From JBCFBK01 sp038562555 (GTDB lineage: Bacteria; Bacteroidota; Bacteroidia; Bacteroidales; Prolixibacteraceae), in assembly GCA_038562555.1 (NCBI GenBank), contig JBCFBK010000083.1, positions 1 to 13,740 on the forward strand: a stretch of DNA of 13,740 nt, given 5' to 3'. Positions 6,778-13,740 of the stretch are shown one piece after another. Positions within the stretch are counted from its first letter, which is position 1; each line of letters opens with the position of its first letter. The position numbers and the translations under genes are program-made. Under the pieces are notes generated by a model, which had not been told where the DNA came from, did no database searches, and was given only the letters and a program-made list of their open reading frames with translations.

Positions 6778-9150
6778 ATGAACAACTCAATATACAGAAA
6801 ATTAACAGCTCTTCTGGTGGCTGCGCTGATCCTCCTGCCGGCGGCAGTTCAGGCCCGGAAGCAGGATAAGGGGCTGCTGCAAACGGTCAGTCAAAGCCTG
6901 AACGAGTCAGCAGCGCAGTACAAGGTGTTGATGCGCGGGCTGGAGCCCGACCGCTTTCCGGTAACCTGGTATGCCGCCTCCGGCAAGTTGGTAACCAGTG
7001 GCTCCGAACCCTGGGTGGGCGGATTCTATCCCGGTGCGCTCCTCTATCTATACGAGCATACCGGCGACACGGCACTGTACCGCGAAGCCCTTCGAAAACT
7101 GGAGGCCCTGAAGAAGGAACAGTACAATACAACCACGCACGACCTGGGCTTTATGATGTATTGTTCCTTTGGCAATGCCAACCGGATTGCCTTCAAGCCC
7201 GAATACAGGGAAATTCTGCTAAACAGTGCCCGCTCGCTGGCTTCGCGTTTCAATGAACAGGTGGGCTGCATCCGTTCCTGGGATTCCGGACCTGACCAGT
7301 TCATGGTGATCATCGACAACATGGTGAATCTGGAACTGCTGTTTGCCGCCACGAAAATGACCGGCGACTCCACCTATTACCGGATTGCGGTGACCCATGC
7401 CAACACGACCATGAAGAACCACTTCCGGCCCGATGCCAGCTCCCATCATCTGGTGATTTACGATCCGTCCTCAGGCGAAGTGATAAAAAAGCAAACGGTG
7501 CAGGGCGCTTCCGATACATCGGCCTGGGCGAGGGGGCAGGCCTGGGGACTTTACGGCTATACCGTCATGTACCGGGAAACCGGCGACCGGAAGTACCTTG
7601 AGCAGGCGAACCGTATTGCTCATTTTCTGCTGAGCCATCCGAACCTTCCGGCCGATAAAATTCCTTACTGGGATTTTCATGCGCCGGGTATTCCCGAAGC
7701 GCCCCGTGATGTTTCGGCCGCAGCGGTGATCTGTTCGGCATTGCTTGAACTGTCGGGTTATGTGGATGCTGCAGCCGCAACGGAATATCAGCGGGCTGCA
7801 GAAAGGATGCTGCGCTCGCTGTCATCATCCGCTTACCGGGCCACGGCGGGTGAAAACGGCGGCTTTATTCTGAAACACGGCGTGGGCAACTATCCACGCA
7901 AGGCCGACATCGATGTTCCCCTGATTTATGCCGATTACTACTACCTGGAAGCGCTGAGCCGGTATAAACGTCTCCGTGATCCGGAAAACCTTGTTTCGCG
8001 GTCGCTCGACGAATCCGTGCAGCAATATCGCTTTTTGAAGGAACATGTGCCCGCGGGACAGTTCCCCAGGACCTGGGAAAACGGCCGGTTGAAAACAGTA
8101 AGTCCTTACGGGTGGACCAGCGGCTTTTATCCCGGAACCCTGCTTTACCTGTATGAATATTCGCGCGATACCACGCTCCTCCTGGAGGTGGCAGATAAGC
8201 TGAAGGTTATGGAGCCGCTTCAGACTTTCACCGGCAATCACGATTTGGGGTTCATGATGTACAGCAGCTATGGAAATGCCTACCGGCTTGAGCACGATTC
8301 ACACTTCAGGGACATCCTGATCCGGTCGGCACAATCGCTGGCAAGTCGCTTTAACCCCCGGGTGGGCTGTATCGAGTCGTGGGACGAGGTGAAATCGCTC
8401 GACGGGCAGCTCATGCTGAACTTTCCGGTGATCATCGATAACCTGATGAATCTGGAACTGTTATTCTTTGCCACCCGCGTAAGCGGAGATCGTTCGTTCA
8501 GGGAAATTGCCGTGAAGCATGCGGAGACGACCATGAAAAACCACCTGCGGCCCGATTTCAGCAGTTACCATGTGGTCGATTATGACCCGGAAACAGGCGC
8601 GGTAAAAAGCAGGGAAACCCAGCAGGGCTTTTCCGACAATTCGGCCTGGTCGCGCGGGCAGGCCTGGGGAATTTACGGGTTTACCATGACTTACCGCGAA
8701 ACCGGCGACAAGCGGTTCCTGAACACGGCTGAAAAGATGGCCGACTTTTTCCTGGGTCACCCCAACCTGCCTGACGACGGCATCCCTTACTGGGATTTTA
8801 ATGTCGGTCAGCCGGGCTACACGCCGGTCTGGAATTACGTTCCGTCGAAATATCCGCAAGTTCCCCGCGATGCGTCGGCAGCCGCGATCACGGCATCGGC
8901 GCTGATCGAGCTGGCAGCTTACACCGGTCCGAAACAGTCAAAAAAATACCTGCGGGCTGCAGAAAAAATGCTGAAGTCATTGTCATCTGCCCGATATCGG
9001 GCGGAACCTGGCCAGAACGGCGGCTTTCTGCTGATGCATGCTTCCGGTGGGGTGCCGGGAAATGCCGAAGTCGACGTTCCCCTTTCCTATGCCGATTATT
9101 ACTATGTAGAAGCCCTGATGCGTTACAGACAGCTTATTCAGCAGAAATAA
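6778..9150 (+). CDS. Exported tandem GH88 protein (unsaturated glucuronyl hydrolase type, two domains)
   Basis: This 790-residue protein has a signal peptide (about 1-25, cleavage after AVQA) followed by two GH88 (alpha/alpha-barrel) domains, about residues 36-398 and 405-789. Family members usually have a single domain of about 370-400 residues. GH88 enzymes remove the 4,5-unsaturated uronic acid from oligosaccharides made by polysaccharide lyases, by hydration of the double bond. The two catalytic aspartates of the family (Asp88 and Asp149 in the Bacillus UGL, from memory) are recognisable in both halves: HDLGFM with Asp122 and VIIDNM with Asp180 in the first, HDLGFM with Asp489 and VIIDNL with Asp554 in the second. 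Both halves also keep the SAWxRGQAWG and PRDxSAAA blocks. The second half has short insertions before Asp554 and before the PRD block, so substrate preference may differ. The gene is followed after only 7 bp by the small exported ORF and then by the PL8 lyase, whose product it should process. The start at 6778 gives a full signal peptide. Confidence 0.93.
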   Translation: MNNSIYRKLTALLVAALILLPAAVQARKQDKGLLQTVSQSLNESAAQYKVLMRGLEPDRFPVTWYAASGKLVTSGSEPWVGGFYPGALLYLYEHTGDTALYREALRKLEALKKEQYNTTTHDLGFMMYCSFGNANRIAFKPEYREILLNSARSLASRFNEQVGCIRSWDSGPDQFMVIIDNMVNLELLFAATKMTGDSTYYRIAVTHANTTMKNHFRPDASSHHLVIYDPSSGEVIKKQTVQGASDTSAWARGQAWGLYGYTVMYRETGDRKYLEQANRIAHFLLSHPNLPADKIPYWDFHAPGIPEAPRDVSAAAVICSALLELSGYVDAAAATEYQRAAERMLRSLSSSAYRATAGENGGFILKHGVGNYPRKADIDVPLIYADYYYLEALSRYKRLRDPENLVSRSLDESVQQYRFLKEHVPAGQFPRTWENGRLKTVSPYGWTSGFYPGTLLYLYEYSRDTTLLLEVADKLKVMEPLQTFTGNHDLGFMMYSSYGNAYRLEHDSHFRDILIRSAQSLASRFNPRVGCIESWDEVKSLDGQLMLNFPVIIDNLMNLELLFFATRVSGDRSFREIAVKHAETTMKNHLRPDFSSYHVVDYDPETGAVKSRETQQGFSDNSAWSRGQAWGIYGFTMTYRETGDKRFLNTAEKMADFFLGHPNLPDDGIPYWDFNVGQPGYTPVWNYVPSKYPQVPRDASAAAITASALIELAAYTGPKQSKKYLRAAEKMLKSLSSARYRAEPGQNGGFLLMHASGGVPGNAEVDVPLSYADYYYVEALMRYRQLIQQK

Positions 9151-9157
9151 AACGGAC

Positions 9158-9385
9158 ATGCAGATGAAAAACGCCAGGCGGGTAAAAAGCGTGCTATATC
9201 TGTTGGCGGGCCTGTGCATTCAGGCTAATGGACAGATTGACAGCCGTTCCAGGGAAGGAAATATTTTATATCTTAGCGATCCGGCTCAGCAGGGCGGCAT
9301 GGTGCAGCTCGAATGGGATGATCGGCGTGTTGAAATAAACCTGCCAGCTGACGGATCTGCTGTCCGGCTTGAAAATCGAAAATAA
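9158..9385 (+). CDS. Small exported peptide resembling the C-terminal tail of a PL8 lyase (possible gene remnant)
   Basis: This 75-residue ORF starts 7 bp after the GH88 gene and stops 12 bp before the PL8 lyase gene. Its first 25 or so residues look like a signal peptide (basic start, hydrophobic VLYLLAGLCI, likely cleavage near ANGQ). A Cys is present, but the residues before it do not make a good lipobox. The rest (about 37-72), with ILYLSDP, EINLPADG and VRLE, aligns with the last 40 or so residues of the neighbouring lyase (RLYVSNP, TVNMPAHG), which belong to the PL8 C-terminal beta domain. The simplest reading is a PL8 gene that lost its middle and kept signal peptide and tail, but a stand-alone small secreted domain is possible. 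ATG at 9164 is an equally good start (6 bp downstream). The similarity is short and was judged by eye. Confidence 0.55.
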   Translation: MQMKNARRVKSVLYLLAGLCIQANGQIDSRSREGNILYLSDPAQQGGMVQLEWDDRRVEINLPADGSAVRLENRK

Positions 9386-9397
9386 CCAGTTGAACCT

Positions 9398-11419
9398 ATG
9401 CGTCGTTTTTTACTTTTCCTTTATTTTTTGGTGGTTGCCACCCTTGCCTCGGCACAGACGCCAAATGACCTGCTGCTGAAGCGTTACCGTCAGTTTTTAA
9501 TTGAGACCAGCGAACCGCTCCGAGATATGGATCTTTTGCTGAAATCGTTCGATAACGGGCGGGGCCAATGGCGCGACATTGACTATCAGAATCAGGAACG
9601 GGCGGGCTGGCAGCTCTGGACCCACCTGATCCGGATCAGGAACCTGGCGGTGGCGTGGAGTGATCCGGAGTCGGAATATTATCATCAAAAGGAACTTCGG
9701 CATGCCATTCACAGCGGACTGGACCACTGGCTGGAGAAGCGCTATAAAAACCCGAACTGGTGGCACAATGAAATCGGCGTCCCTCAAACCATGCGCGATC
9801 TGATTGTCCTGATGAAGGAGGATCTTTTTGCCAATCAACTCAAAGGGGCGCTGGAAGTGCTGGCCCAGCACCGGGTACAGGAGAAGGCGACCGGCGCCAA
9901 TCTGACCTGGAGCGCCGACCTGGGCCTCCATTACGGCGCCCTGACGGGCGACACAGCCCTCATGAACAAATGCCGCGCCTTGTTGCTGAAGGAAATCCGG
10001 ATCACCACCGACGAAGGCATACAGCCCGATTACAGCTTTCATCAGCACGGTGCCCGCCTGCAGACCTATCATTACGGCGGCGCCTTTTTGCGTGAAAACA
10101 TCCGGCTGGCCTGGGAATCCCATGGAACACCCTGGGCCTTTCCGGAGGAGAAAGTCCGGATCCTGTCCGATTTTGTGTTAAAAGGCTGGCAGTGGATGGC
10201 CCGCGGGATCCATACCGTTCCGGGTACCATCGACCGGGCGGTGAGCCGGCCCGGCGGACTGCGGAGTGCCCACCTTACGGAGCTTATTCCCTATTTGTGC
10301 GAAATTGCCCCGGAACGGGAAGCCGAATTCCGGGCACTGGAGGCCAGACAGAAAAGTGCAGGAAATCCTTTACAGGGCTTTCGTTACTTTCCGTATTCGG
10401 ATTTCACCGCTTATCAGCAGGAATCGTTCAGCTTCTTTTTAAAGACCATCTCCACGCGGACACTTTACGCCGAATCGATCAACCGGGAAAACCTGAAGGG
10501 AAAGCTGATGAACAGCGGCGACGGCTATCTGGTCCGGAATGGCGGGGAGTATTTCGACCTGATGCCGGTATGGGATTGGGGACTTTTGCCGCAGGTGACG
10601 GTTTTTGACGGAGCGGAACAGGCAGTCAGAACCGACCTTGCCGGCAGCGTTTCGGACGGAATGAGCGGCATGACGGCCATGGACTACCGGATGAAAGGAA
10701 CCGGAAACGAGCTGCTGAAGACAAAAAAAATATGGGCCTGTCACGACGGTACGGTGGTCTGCCTGATCGCGGAAGCTGATACCGCAGGCATGGGGGGAGC
10801 GATATCCGGCGGCGGTTTCAGAACAGCCCTCGACCAGTGCTGCCTACAGGGAGAAGTAACTGTAAACCAACCGGGAAACAGATTAGCCGAAGGAATTCAC
10901 GAAGAAGATCAGGTAAAATGGATCCACCATGCGGGGATGGCTTATATTCCGCTGAGCCCTTCGCCTGTAAAACTCCGGATGACCGCCAACAGCGGAAGCT
11001 GGAGTTTGGTAAATCAATCAGGATCAAAGGAAATCGTGACGGAGAAAATTTTCTGTCCTGTTTTGCTGCACGGGCCTGAAAGCACCGGCTATGCGCTCGC
11101 TCCGGCCCGAACGCCGGAAAAAGCGGCAGCGATTGCCCAAAAGCCGGCCTGTAAGGTTCTCCGGAATGACGCCAATTGCCAGGCCGTCCAATTTCGGGAT
11201 GGCACAATCATGACTGTTTTTTTCAAGGCCGGATCGGTTCAGCTTGCGAAGAAAAAGCTGAGCGTCGACAAGCCCTGTCTGGTCCTGATTTCCGGCAGGC
11301 GGCTGTATGTGTCCAACCCGTTATGGCAGGAAGAAGCCCTTCAGGTCAGCTACGGCAAAAAGACTCTTACCGTGAACATGCCTGCACACGGTCTGACTTC
11401 GGAGGGGCTGCCCTTGTAA
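9398..11419 (+). CDS. Exported family PL8 polysaccharide lyase (chondroitin AC / hyaluronate lyase type)
   Basis: This 673-residue protein has a clear signal peptide (about 1-19, cleavage near ASA/Q) and the PL8 layout: an N-terminal alpha/alpha toroid (about 20-330), then the beta super-sandwich (about 345-580) and a small C-terminal beta domain (about 590-673). PL8 enzymes cleave the bond to a uronic acid by beta-elimination. The active-site residues of Pedobacter chondroitin AC lyase (from memory Asn175, His225, Tyr234, Arg288, Arg292, Glu371) have counterparts at a near-constant offset: Asn168 in GANLTW, His217 in FHQHG, Tyr226 in YHYGG, Arg280 and Arg284 in IDRAVSRPG, and probably Glu364 in NRENLKG. 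The length is close to that enzyme (about 700). Substrate within PL8 (chondroitin, hyaluronan, xanthan or another uronate polymer) cannot be read from this. It lies just after the GH88 gene, which should act on its unsaturated products, and about 105 bp before the sigma factor gene. Confidence 0.93.
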   Translation: MRRFLLFLYFLVVATLASAQTPNDLLLKRYRQFLIETSEPLRDMDLLLKSFDNGRGQWRDIDYQNQERAGWQLWTHLIRIRNLAVAWSDPESEYYHQKELRHAIHSGLDHWLEKRYKNPNWWHNEIGVPQTMRDLIVLMKEDLFANQLKGALEVLAQHRVQEKATGANLTWSADLGLHYGALTGDTALMNKCRALLLKEIRITTDEGIQPDYSFHQHGARLQTYHYGGAFLRENIRLAWESHGTPWAFPEEKVRILSDFVLKGWQWMARGIHTVPGTIDRAVSRPGGLRSAHLTELIPYLCEIAPEREAEFRALEARQKSAGNPLQGFRYFPYSDFTAYQQESFSFFLKTISTRTLYAESINRENLKGKLMNSGDGYLVRNGGEYFDLMPVWDWGLLPQVTVFDGAEQAVRTDLAGSVSDGMSGMTAMDYRMKGTGNELLKTKKIWACHDGTVVCLIAEADTAGMGGAISGGGFRTALDQCCLQGEVTVNQPGNRLAEGIHEEDQVKWIHHAGMAYIPLSPSPVKLRMTANSGSWSLVNQSGSKEIVTEKIFCPVLLHGPESTGYALAPARTPEKAAAIAQKPACKVLRNDANCQAVQFRDGTIMTVFFKAGSVQLAKKKLSVDKPCLVLISGRRLYVSNPLWQEEALQVSYGKKTLTVNMPAHGLTSEGLPL

Positions 11420-11461
11420 GCGCACCGGTTAAGGAATTGTTTAGATTTTTTCTTAAACGAT

Positions 11462-11484
11462 CGCGGATAAGCAATATTACCGCG
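11462..11484 (+). terminator. Hairpin after the PL8 gene, possible terminator or regulatory structure
   Basis: CGCGGATAA and TTACCGCG form an 8-bp stem with one bulged A around a 6-base loop (GCAATA). It sits 42 bp after the PL8 stop and 40 bp before the sigma factor ATG. No T-run follows, so intrinsic termination is uncertain; it may equally be a regulator site for the sigma factor operon. The remainder of this spacer is AT-rich, and I recognise no clear promoter in it. Confidence 0.4.
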
Positions 11485-11524
11485 AAACTTTACTAATATT
11501 GACAGAAATTAAGCAATTCTGATC

Positions 11525-12121
11525 ATGGATACATCGAACCGGCTTTTCCTTGCATGCAAAATGGGGGATGAGAAGGCTTTTGAGGCATTATTCCACCGGA
11601 CTTTTGCCCGTCTTCATGATTTCGCGTTGAAAATTACCCGGGACGATGCCATTGCGGAGGATATTCTTCAGGATGCCTTTATTAAACTGTGGAGTAGAAA
11701 AGATCAAATTGAAAATATCAATATCGAAGCTTACCTTTTCAGACTGGTCAGGAACCAGTGTCTCGATTACGTCCGGCTGGTCAGTGTAATTTCAGAGAAA
11801 ACCATCCAGCTGGAATCTGCAAGCAGGTATGAAGAACTTTACCGGATCGATTTTATCCGTGATGAGCCTTATCTGCTTATTTGTGAAGAACTGAAGTCTG
11901 AAATTGAGAAAACAATTAACTCCTTACCTGAGCGGTGCCGGGAAGTTTTTATTCTCAGCCGGATTGAAGGCCTTAAAAACCGGGAAATCGCCGAAAAACT
12001 TCAGATCAACATCAAAAACGTGGAACGGCACCTGGCCAGGGCGCTGAAAACATTCACTGAAAAATTTGCCGGCGACCTGCCTTTCGGAGCAATCTTACTT
12101 ATTATCCGCAATTTTTTATAA
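11525..12121 (+). CDS. ECF RNA polymerase sigma factor (FecI-like, Bacteroidota type)
   Basis: The 198-residue protein has the two domains of an extracytoplasmic-function sigma factor. Region 2 (about 20-88) contains AEDILQDAFIKLW and AYLFRLVRNQCLDYVR, which bind core polymerase and the -10 element. Region 4 (about 128-180) contains LPERCREVFILSRIEGLKN followed by the helix-turn-helix NREIAEKLQINIKNVERHL. A hydrophobic tail (FGAILLIIRNFL) ends the protein, a common feature of this group in Bacteroidota. The gene precedes a FecR-like anti-sigma gene by 75 bp and a SusC-like receptor with an STN domain. This trio forms the known chain in which substrate binding outside releases the sigma factor, which then switches on the receptor operon. 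Whether it also controls the upstream enzymes cannot be seen from sequence. Confidence 0.94.
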   Translation: MDTSNRLFLACKMGDEKAFEALFHRTFARLHDFALKITRDDAIAEDILQDAFIKLWSRKDQIENINIEAYLFRLVRNQCLDYVRLVSVISEKTIQLESASRYEELYRIDFIRDEPYLLICEELKSEIEKTINSLPERCREVFILSRIEGLKNREIAEKLQINIKNVERHLARALKTFTEKFAGDLPFGAILLIIRNFL

Positions 12122-12196
12122 AAAAAACGGCCTGTCGATGATGGGTCAGTGCTTCCTTTTGCAGTTATAAGTATATAACGGCTGAAAAGGAATAAT

Positions 12197-13174
12197 ATGA
12201 ATAATGAAAACGAAGGATTTAAACAACTCGCGATACGATACCTCAGGGGTGAGTTGAGCGAAGAAGAATATGAGGAGTTATCGGCGCTGCTGCAGGATGA
12301 GGAGCACCGTTCACGTTTTTTTGTCTTAAAAAACAGTTGGACACCCGAAAAAAGTGAACTGGCCCGGAAAAACTGGAACAGGCTGGCCCGCCGGATGAAC
12401 TTAAATACGCACCAAAAGCGGTTGTCAGAAAGTCGCCTGAGCGGACAAGCCTGGGTGTTAAAAGTGGCTGCTGTTTTGATCGTGGGACTTTTCATCACAA
12501 CTGTCACGTTTTACCGGAAGATGCAACATGCGGAAAGCGGAATTACCGTTGTTGAAACGCCCCGGGGTGAAAAATCAAAGGTTTACCTTCCCGACGGAAC
12601 GGAGGTCTGGTTAAATGCCAGTTCAAGGATAAGTTATCACCCGTTTTCGGATAAATCGAGACAGGTCAGTCTGGCAGGTGAAGCGTATTTCAAGGTTGCC
12701 CGTAATGAAAAATCACCTTTTGTTGTGAAAACCGCGAATTGCGCAGTCCGGGTTCTGGGTACGGAGTTTAACGTCATGGCCTATAACGAGCTGAAGCGGG
12801 AGGAAATCACCTTATTCAAAGGCAAAGTGAATGTCACCACCGAGCAGCAGGAAGCCATGCTTGAGGTAGGTGAAAAGTTACTCGTCTCGGGGAATACCTT
12901 CGTCACACAACAGGTCGATCTCGATCAGACATACGGCTGGGTCGAGAATAAATTCAATTTCAGCAAGGTGACGTTGGAGGAGCTTGTGCTGCGGCTTGAG
13001 AACTGGTATGATGTCGATATTGAATGCCCCAACATCAACGAACAACAGACCATATTCACAGGGACCTTTAAGAATGAAGAAACCATTTGGGAAGTACTGG
13101 AGGCCATTAAGGCCTATCTTCCTGTTTCATACAAAAAAACAGACACCAGAAAAATAAAGCTTATGATCGAATAA
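12197..13174 (+). CDS. FecR-like anti-sigma factor with C-terminal DUF4974
   Basis: This 325-residue protein has a cytoplasmic N-terminal part (about 1-85, which would bind the ECF sigma factor), one membrane segment (about 90-108), and a periplasmic part. The periplasmic part holds a FecR domain (about 118-215) with the signature TPRGEKSKVYLPDGTEVWLN, the GEAYFKVA block and VLGTEFNV. A DUF4974 domain (about 253-322) follows, with FNFSKVTLEELVLRLENWY and FTGTFKNEETIWEVL, ending in KKTDTRKIKLMIE. The order and length are typical for Bacteroidota. In this family the periplasmic part senses the STN domain of the cognate TonB-dependent receptor and passes the signal to the sigma factor. Both presumed partners are its direct neighbours here. 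The spacer before it (12122-12196) is AT-rich and includes a small GTTATA/TATAAC inverted repeat. Confidence 0.95.
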   Translation: MNNENEGFKQLAIRYLRGELSEEEYEELSALLQDEEHRSRFFVLKNSWTPEKSELARKNWNRLARRMNLNTHQKRLSESRLSGQAWVLKVAAVLIVGLFITTVTFYRKMQHAESGITVVETPRGEKSKVYLPDGTEVWLNASSRISYHPFSDKSRQVSLAGEAYFKVARNEKSPFVVKTANCAVRVLGTEFNVMAYNELKREEITLFKGKVNVTTEQQEAMLEVGEKLLVSGNTFVTQQVDLDQTYGWVENKFNFSKVTLEELVLRLENWYDVDIECPNINEQQTIFTGTFKNEETIWEVLEAIKAYLPVSYKKTDTRKIKLMIE

Positions 13175-13180
13175 AAAAAC

Positions 13181-13216
13181 GGGCGAAAACGGAGAGTCGA
13201 GGCTCCGTTTAAGCCC
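13181..13216 (+). terminator. Strong hairpin between the anti-sigma and receptor genes
   Basis: A perfect 8-bp stem AAACGGAG (13187-13194) with CTCCGTTT (13203-13210) surrounds an 8-base loop. Beyond a 2-base internal loop on each side, GGGC (13181-13184) pairs with GCCC (13213-13216). The sequence TTGTTTATTAGTTT follows. It begins 7 bp after the anti-sigma stop and ends 36 bp before the receptor ATG. It could terminate or attenuate the regulator transcript so that the receptor operon is driven separately, or protect the mRNA 3' end. The T-rich stretch is interrupted, so efficiency is uncertain. Confidence 0.6.
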
Positions 13217-13252
13217 TTGTTTATTAGTTTAATAATAAATCAAGTCAAAAGT

Positions 13253-13740
13253 ATGAAAAAAAAGCACGTTGAGCAAAGGCTGCGAAAGAGTCTGATGCTA
13301 AAAAAAATGTTGACAATTATGAAGTTAACCACTCTGCTGTTCTTTTTCGCTTTGATGCAGGTTGCGGGAGCAACGTATTCCCAGGTATCAAAGCTTACGC
13401 TGAATTTCAAGGACCGGAAACTGGAGGAAATCTTCGCTGATATCGAGAAGATGACCGACTACTCTATTTTCTACAAAAATGAGCTGATTGAGCATTCCGC
13501 TTTGAAAACAGGCCGCTACGACGACCGCGAGGTTTTCACGGTACTTAATGATGTCCTGAAGGGAGAGAACCTGCGTTATGAGGTAAAGGGGAAATTGATT
13601 ATGATTCTGTCCGATGGGCACAACTCCGACACACCTTTCACAACACAGCAGCAGGTGAAGATAAAAGGAAAAGTAACCGATTCCTCTGGTGCTCCGCTTC
13701 CGGGTGTTACTGTTAGATTAAAGGGTACTTCGTTTGGAAC
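13253..13740 (+). CDS. SusC/RagA-type TonB-dependent outer membrane receptor with STN domain (5' part)
   Basis: An open frame runs from the ATG at 13253 through the window end, giving the first 162 residues of a much larger protein (family members are about 1000-1150 residues). After a basic N-terminal extension there is a hydrophobic signal sequence (about 24-44, ending ATYSQ). Next comes an STN domain (about 48-120, with LTLNFKDRKLEEIFADIEK and YSIFYKNELI). From about residue 135 there is a CarboxypepD_reg-like plug-preceding domain with the hallmark KGKVTDSSGAPLPGVTVRLKGT. STN-bearing receptors signal to FecR-like anti-sigma factors, and such a gene lies directly upstream. Together with an expected SusD partner beyond the window, it would import oligosaccharides released outside the cell. 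Later in-frame ATGs (13295, 13307, 13319) are possible starts; the last would give a more ordinary signal peptide. Confidence 0.95.
   Translation, partial: MKKKHVEQRLRKSLMLKKMLTIMKLTTLLFFFALMQVAGATYSQVSKLTLNFKDRKLEEIFADIEKMTDYSIFYKNELIEHSALKTGRYDDREVFTVLNDVLKGENLRYEVKGKLIMILSDGHNSDTPFTTQQQVKIKGKVTDSSGAPLPGVTVRLKGTSFG

Noticed and set aside
6778..9150. Frameshifted fusion of two separate GH88 genes
   Set aside because: The frame is open through the junction near residue 400 with only a short linker and no internal signal peptide, so it reads as a true two-domain protein.
9158..9385. Lipoprotein signal in the small exported ORF
   Set aside because: A Cys is present in the hydrophobic segment, but the residue before it is Leu, which does not fit a lipobox; an ordinary signal peptide ending near ANGQ is more likely.
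10192..10608. Alternative + strand frame of 138 codons inside the PL8 gene
   Set aside because: The PL8 frame contains the catalytic arginines and the start of the super-sandwich here; the alternative frame has no family match.
12164..12179. GTTATA-AGTA-TATAAC hairpin before the anti-sigma gene
   Set aside because: The stem is six A/T-rich pairs only; it could be chance in an AT-rich spacer, so it is not listed as a feature.

Overview
The window looks like part of a polysaccharide utilisation locus (PUL) from a member of the Bacteroidota. The evidence is a SusC-type TonB-dependent receptor carrying an STN domain, a FecR/DUF4974 anti-sigma factor next to a short ECF sigma factor, several exported carbohydrate-active enzymes, and AT-rich leaders without clear Shine-Dalgarno sites. 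The genus cannot be fixed from sequence alone. A marine or gut Bacteroidales-like organism would fit, but that is inference. All recognised genes are on the + strand.

Layout: (1) 1-143 is the tail of a gene whose last 46 residues resemble the C-terminus of the GH2-like enzyme further downstream. (2) 144-407 is a non-coding gap with a hairpin and two adjacent 8-bp tandem arrays, whose units are nearly reverse complements of each other. (3) 408-3734 encodes a large DUF5107 plus TPR protein without a signal peptide. (4) 3778-6609 encodes an exported GH2-like glycosidase. (5) 6610-6777 is a spacer with a 12-bp palindrome and a REP-like imperfect inverted repeat. (6) 6778-9150 encodes an exported protein made of two tandem GH88 domains, both with the catalytic aspartate pair. 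(7) 9158-9385 encodes a 75-residue exported peptide whose mature part resembles the extreme C-terminus of the lyase that follows it. (8) 9398-11419 encodes an exported family PL8 polysaccharide lyase with its active-site residues. (9) 11525-12121, 12197-13174 and 13253 to the window end encode an ECF sigma factor, a FecR-like anti-sigma factor and the start of a SusC-like receptor.

Working model: the PL8 enzyme cleaves a uronic-acid-containing polymer by beta-elimination, plausibly a glycosaminoglycan or a related marine or plant polymer. This leaves oligosaccharides capped by a 4,5-unsaturated uronic acid, which the GH88 domains would remove. GH2-like enzymes would trim other residues. The DUF5107-TPR protein would act in the cytoplasm on an unknown step. 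The receptor's STN domain, FecR and the ECF sigma factor form a standard substrate-sensing chain across the envelope, and the rest of the import system (SusD and others) presumably lies beyond position 13740. The PL8/GH88 pairing is well supported by sequence motifs. The exact substrate and the GH2 and DUF5107 roles are not.

No RNA genes, CRISPR arrays, insertion sequences or replication origins were seen. The most unusual features are the double GH88 protein, the small PL8-tail-like exported peptide, and the two-arm 8-bp repeat array.
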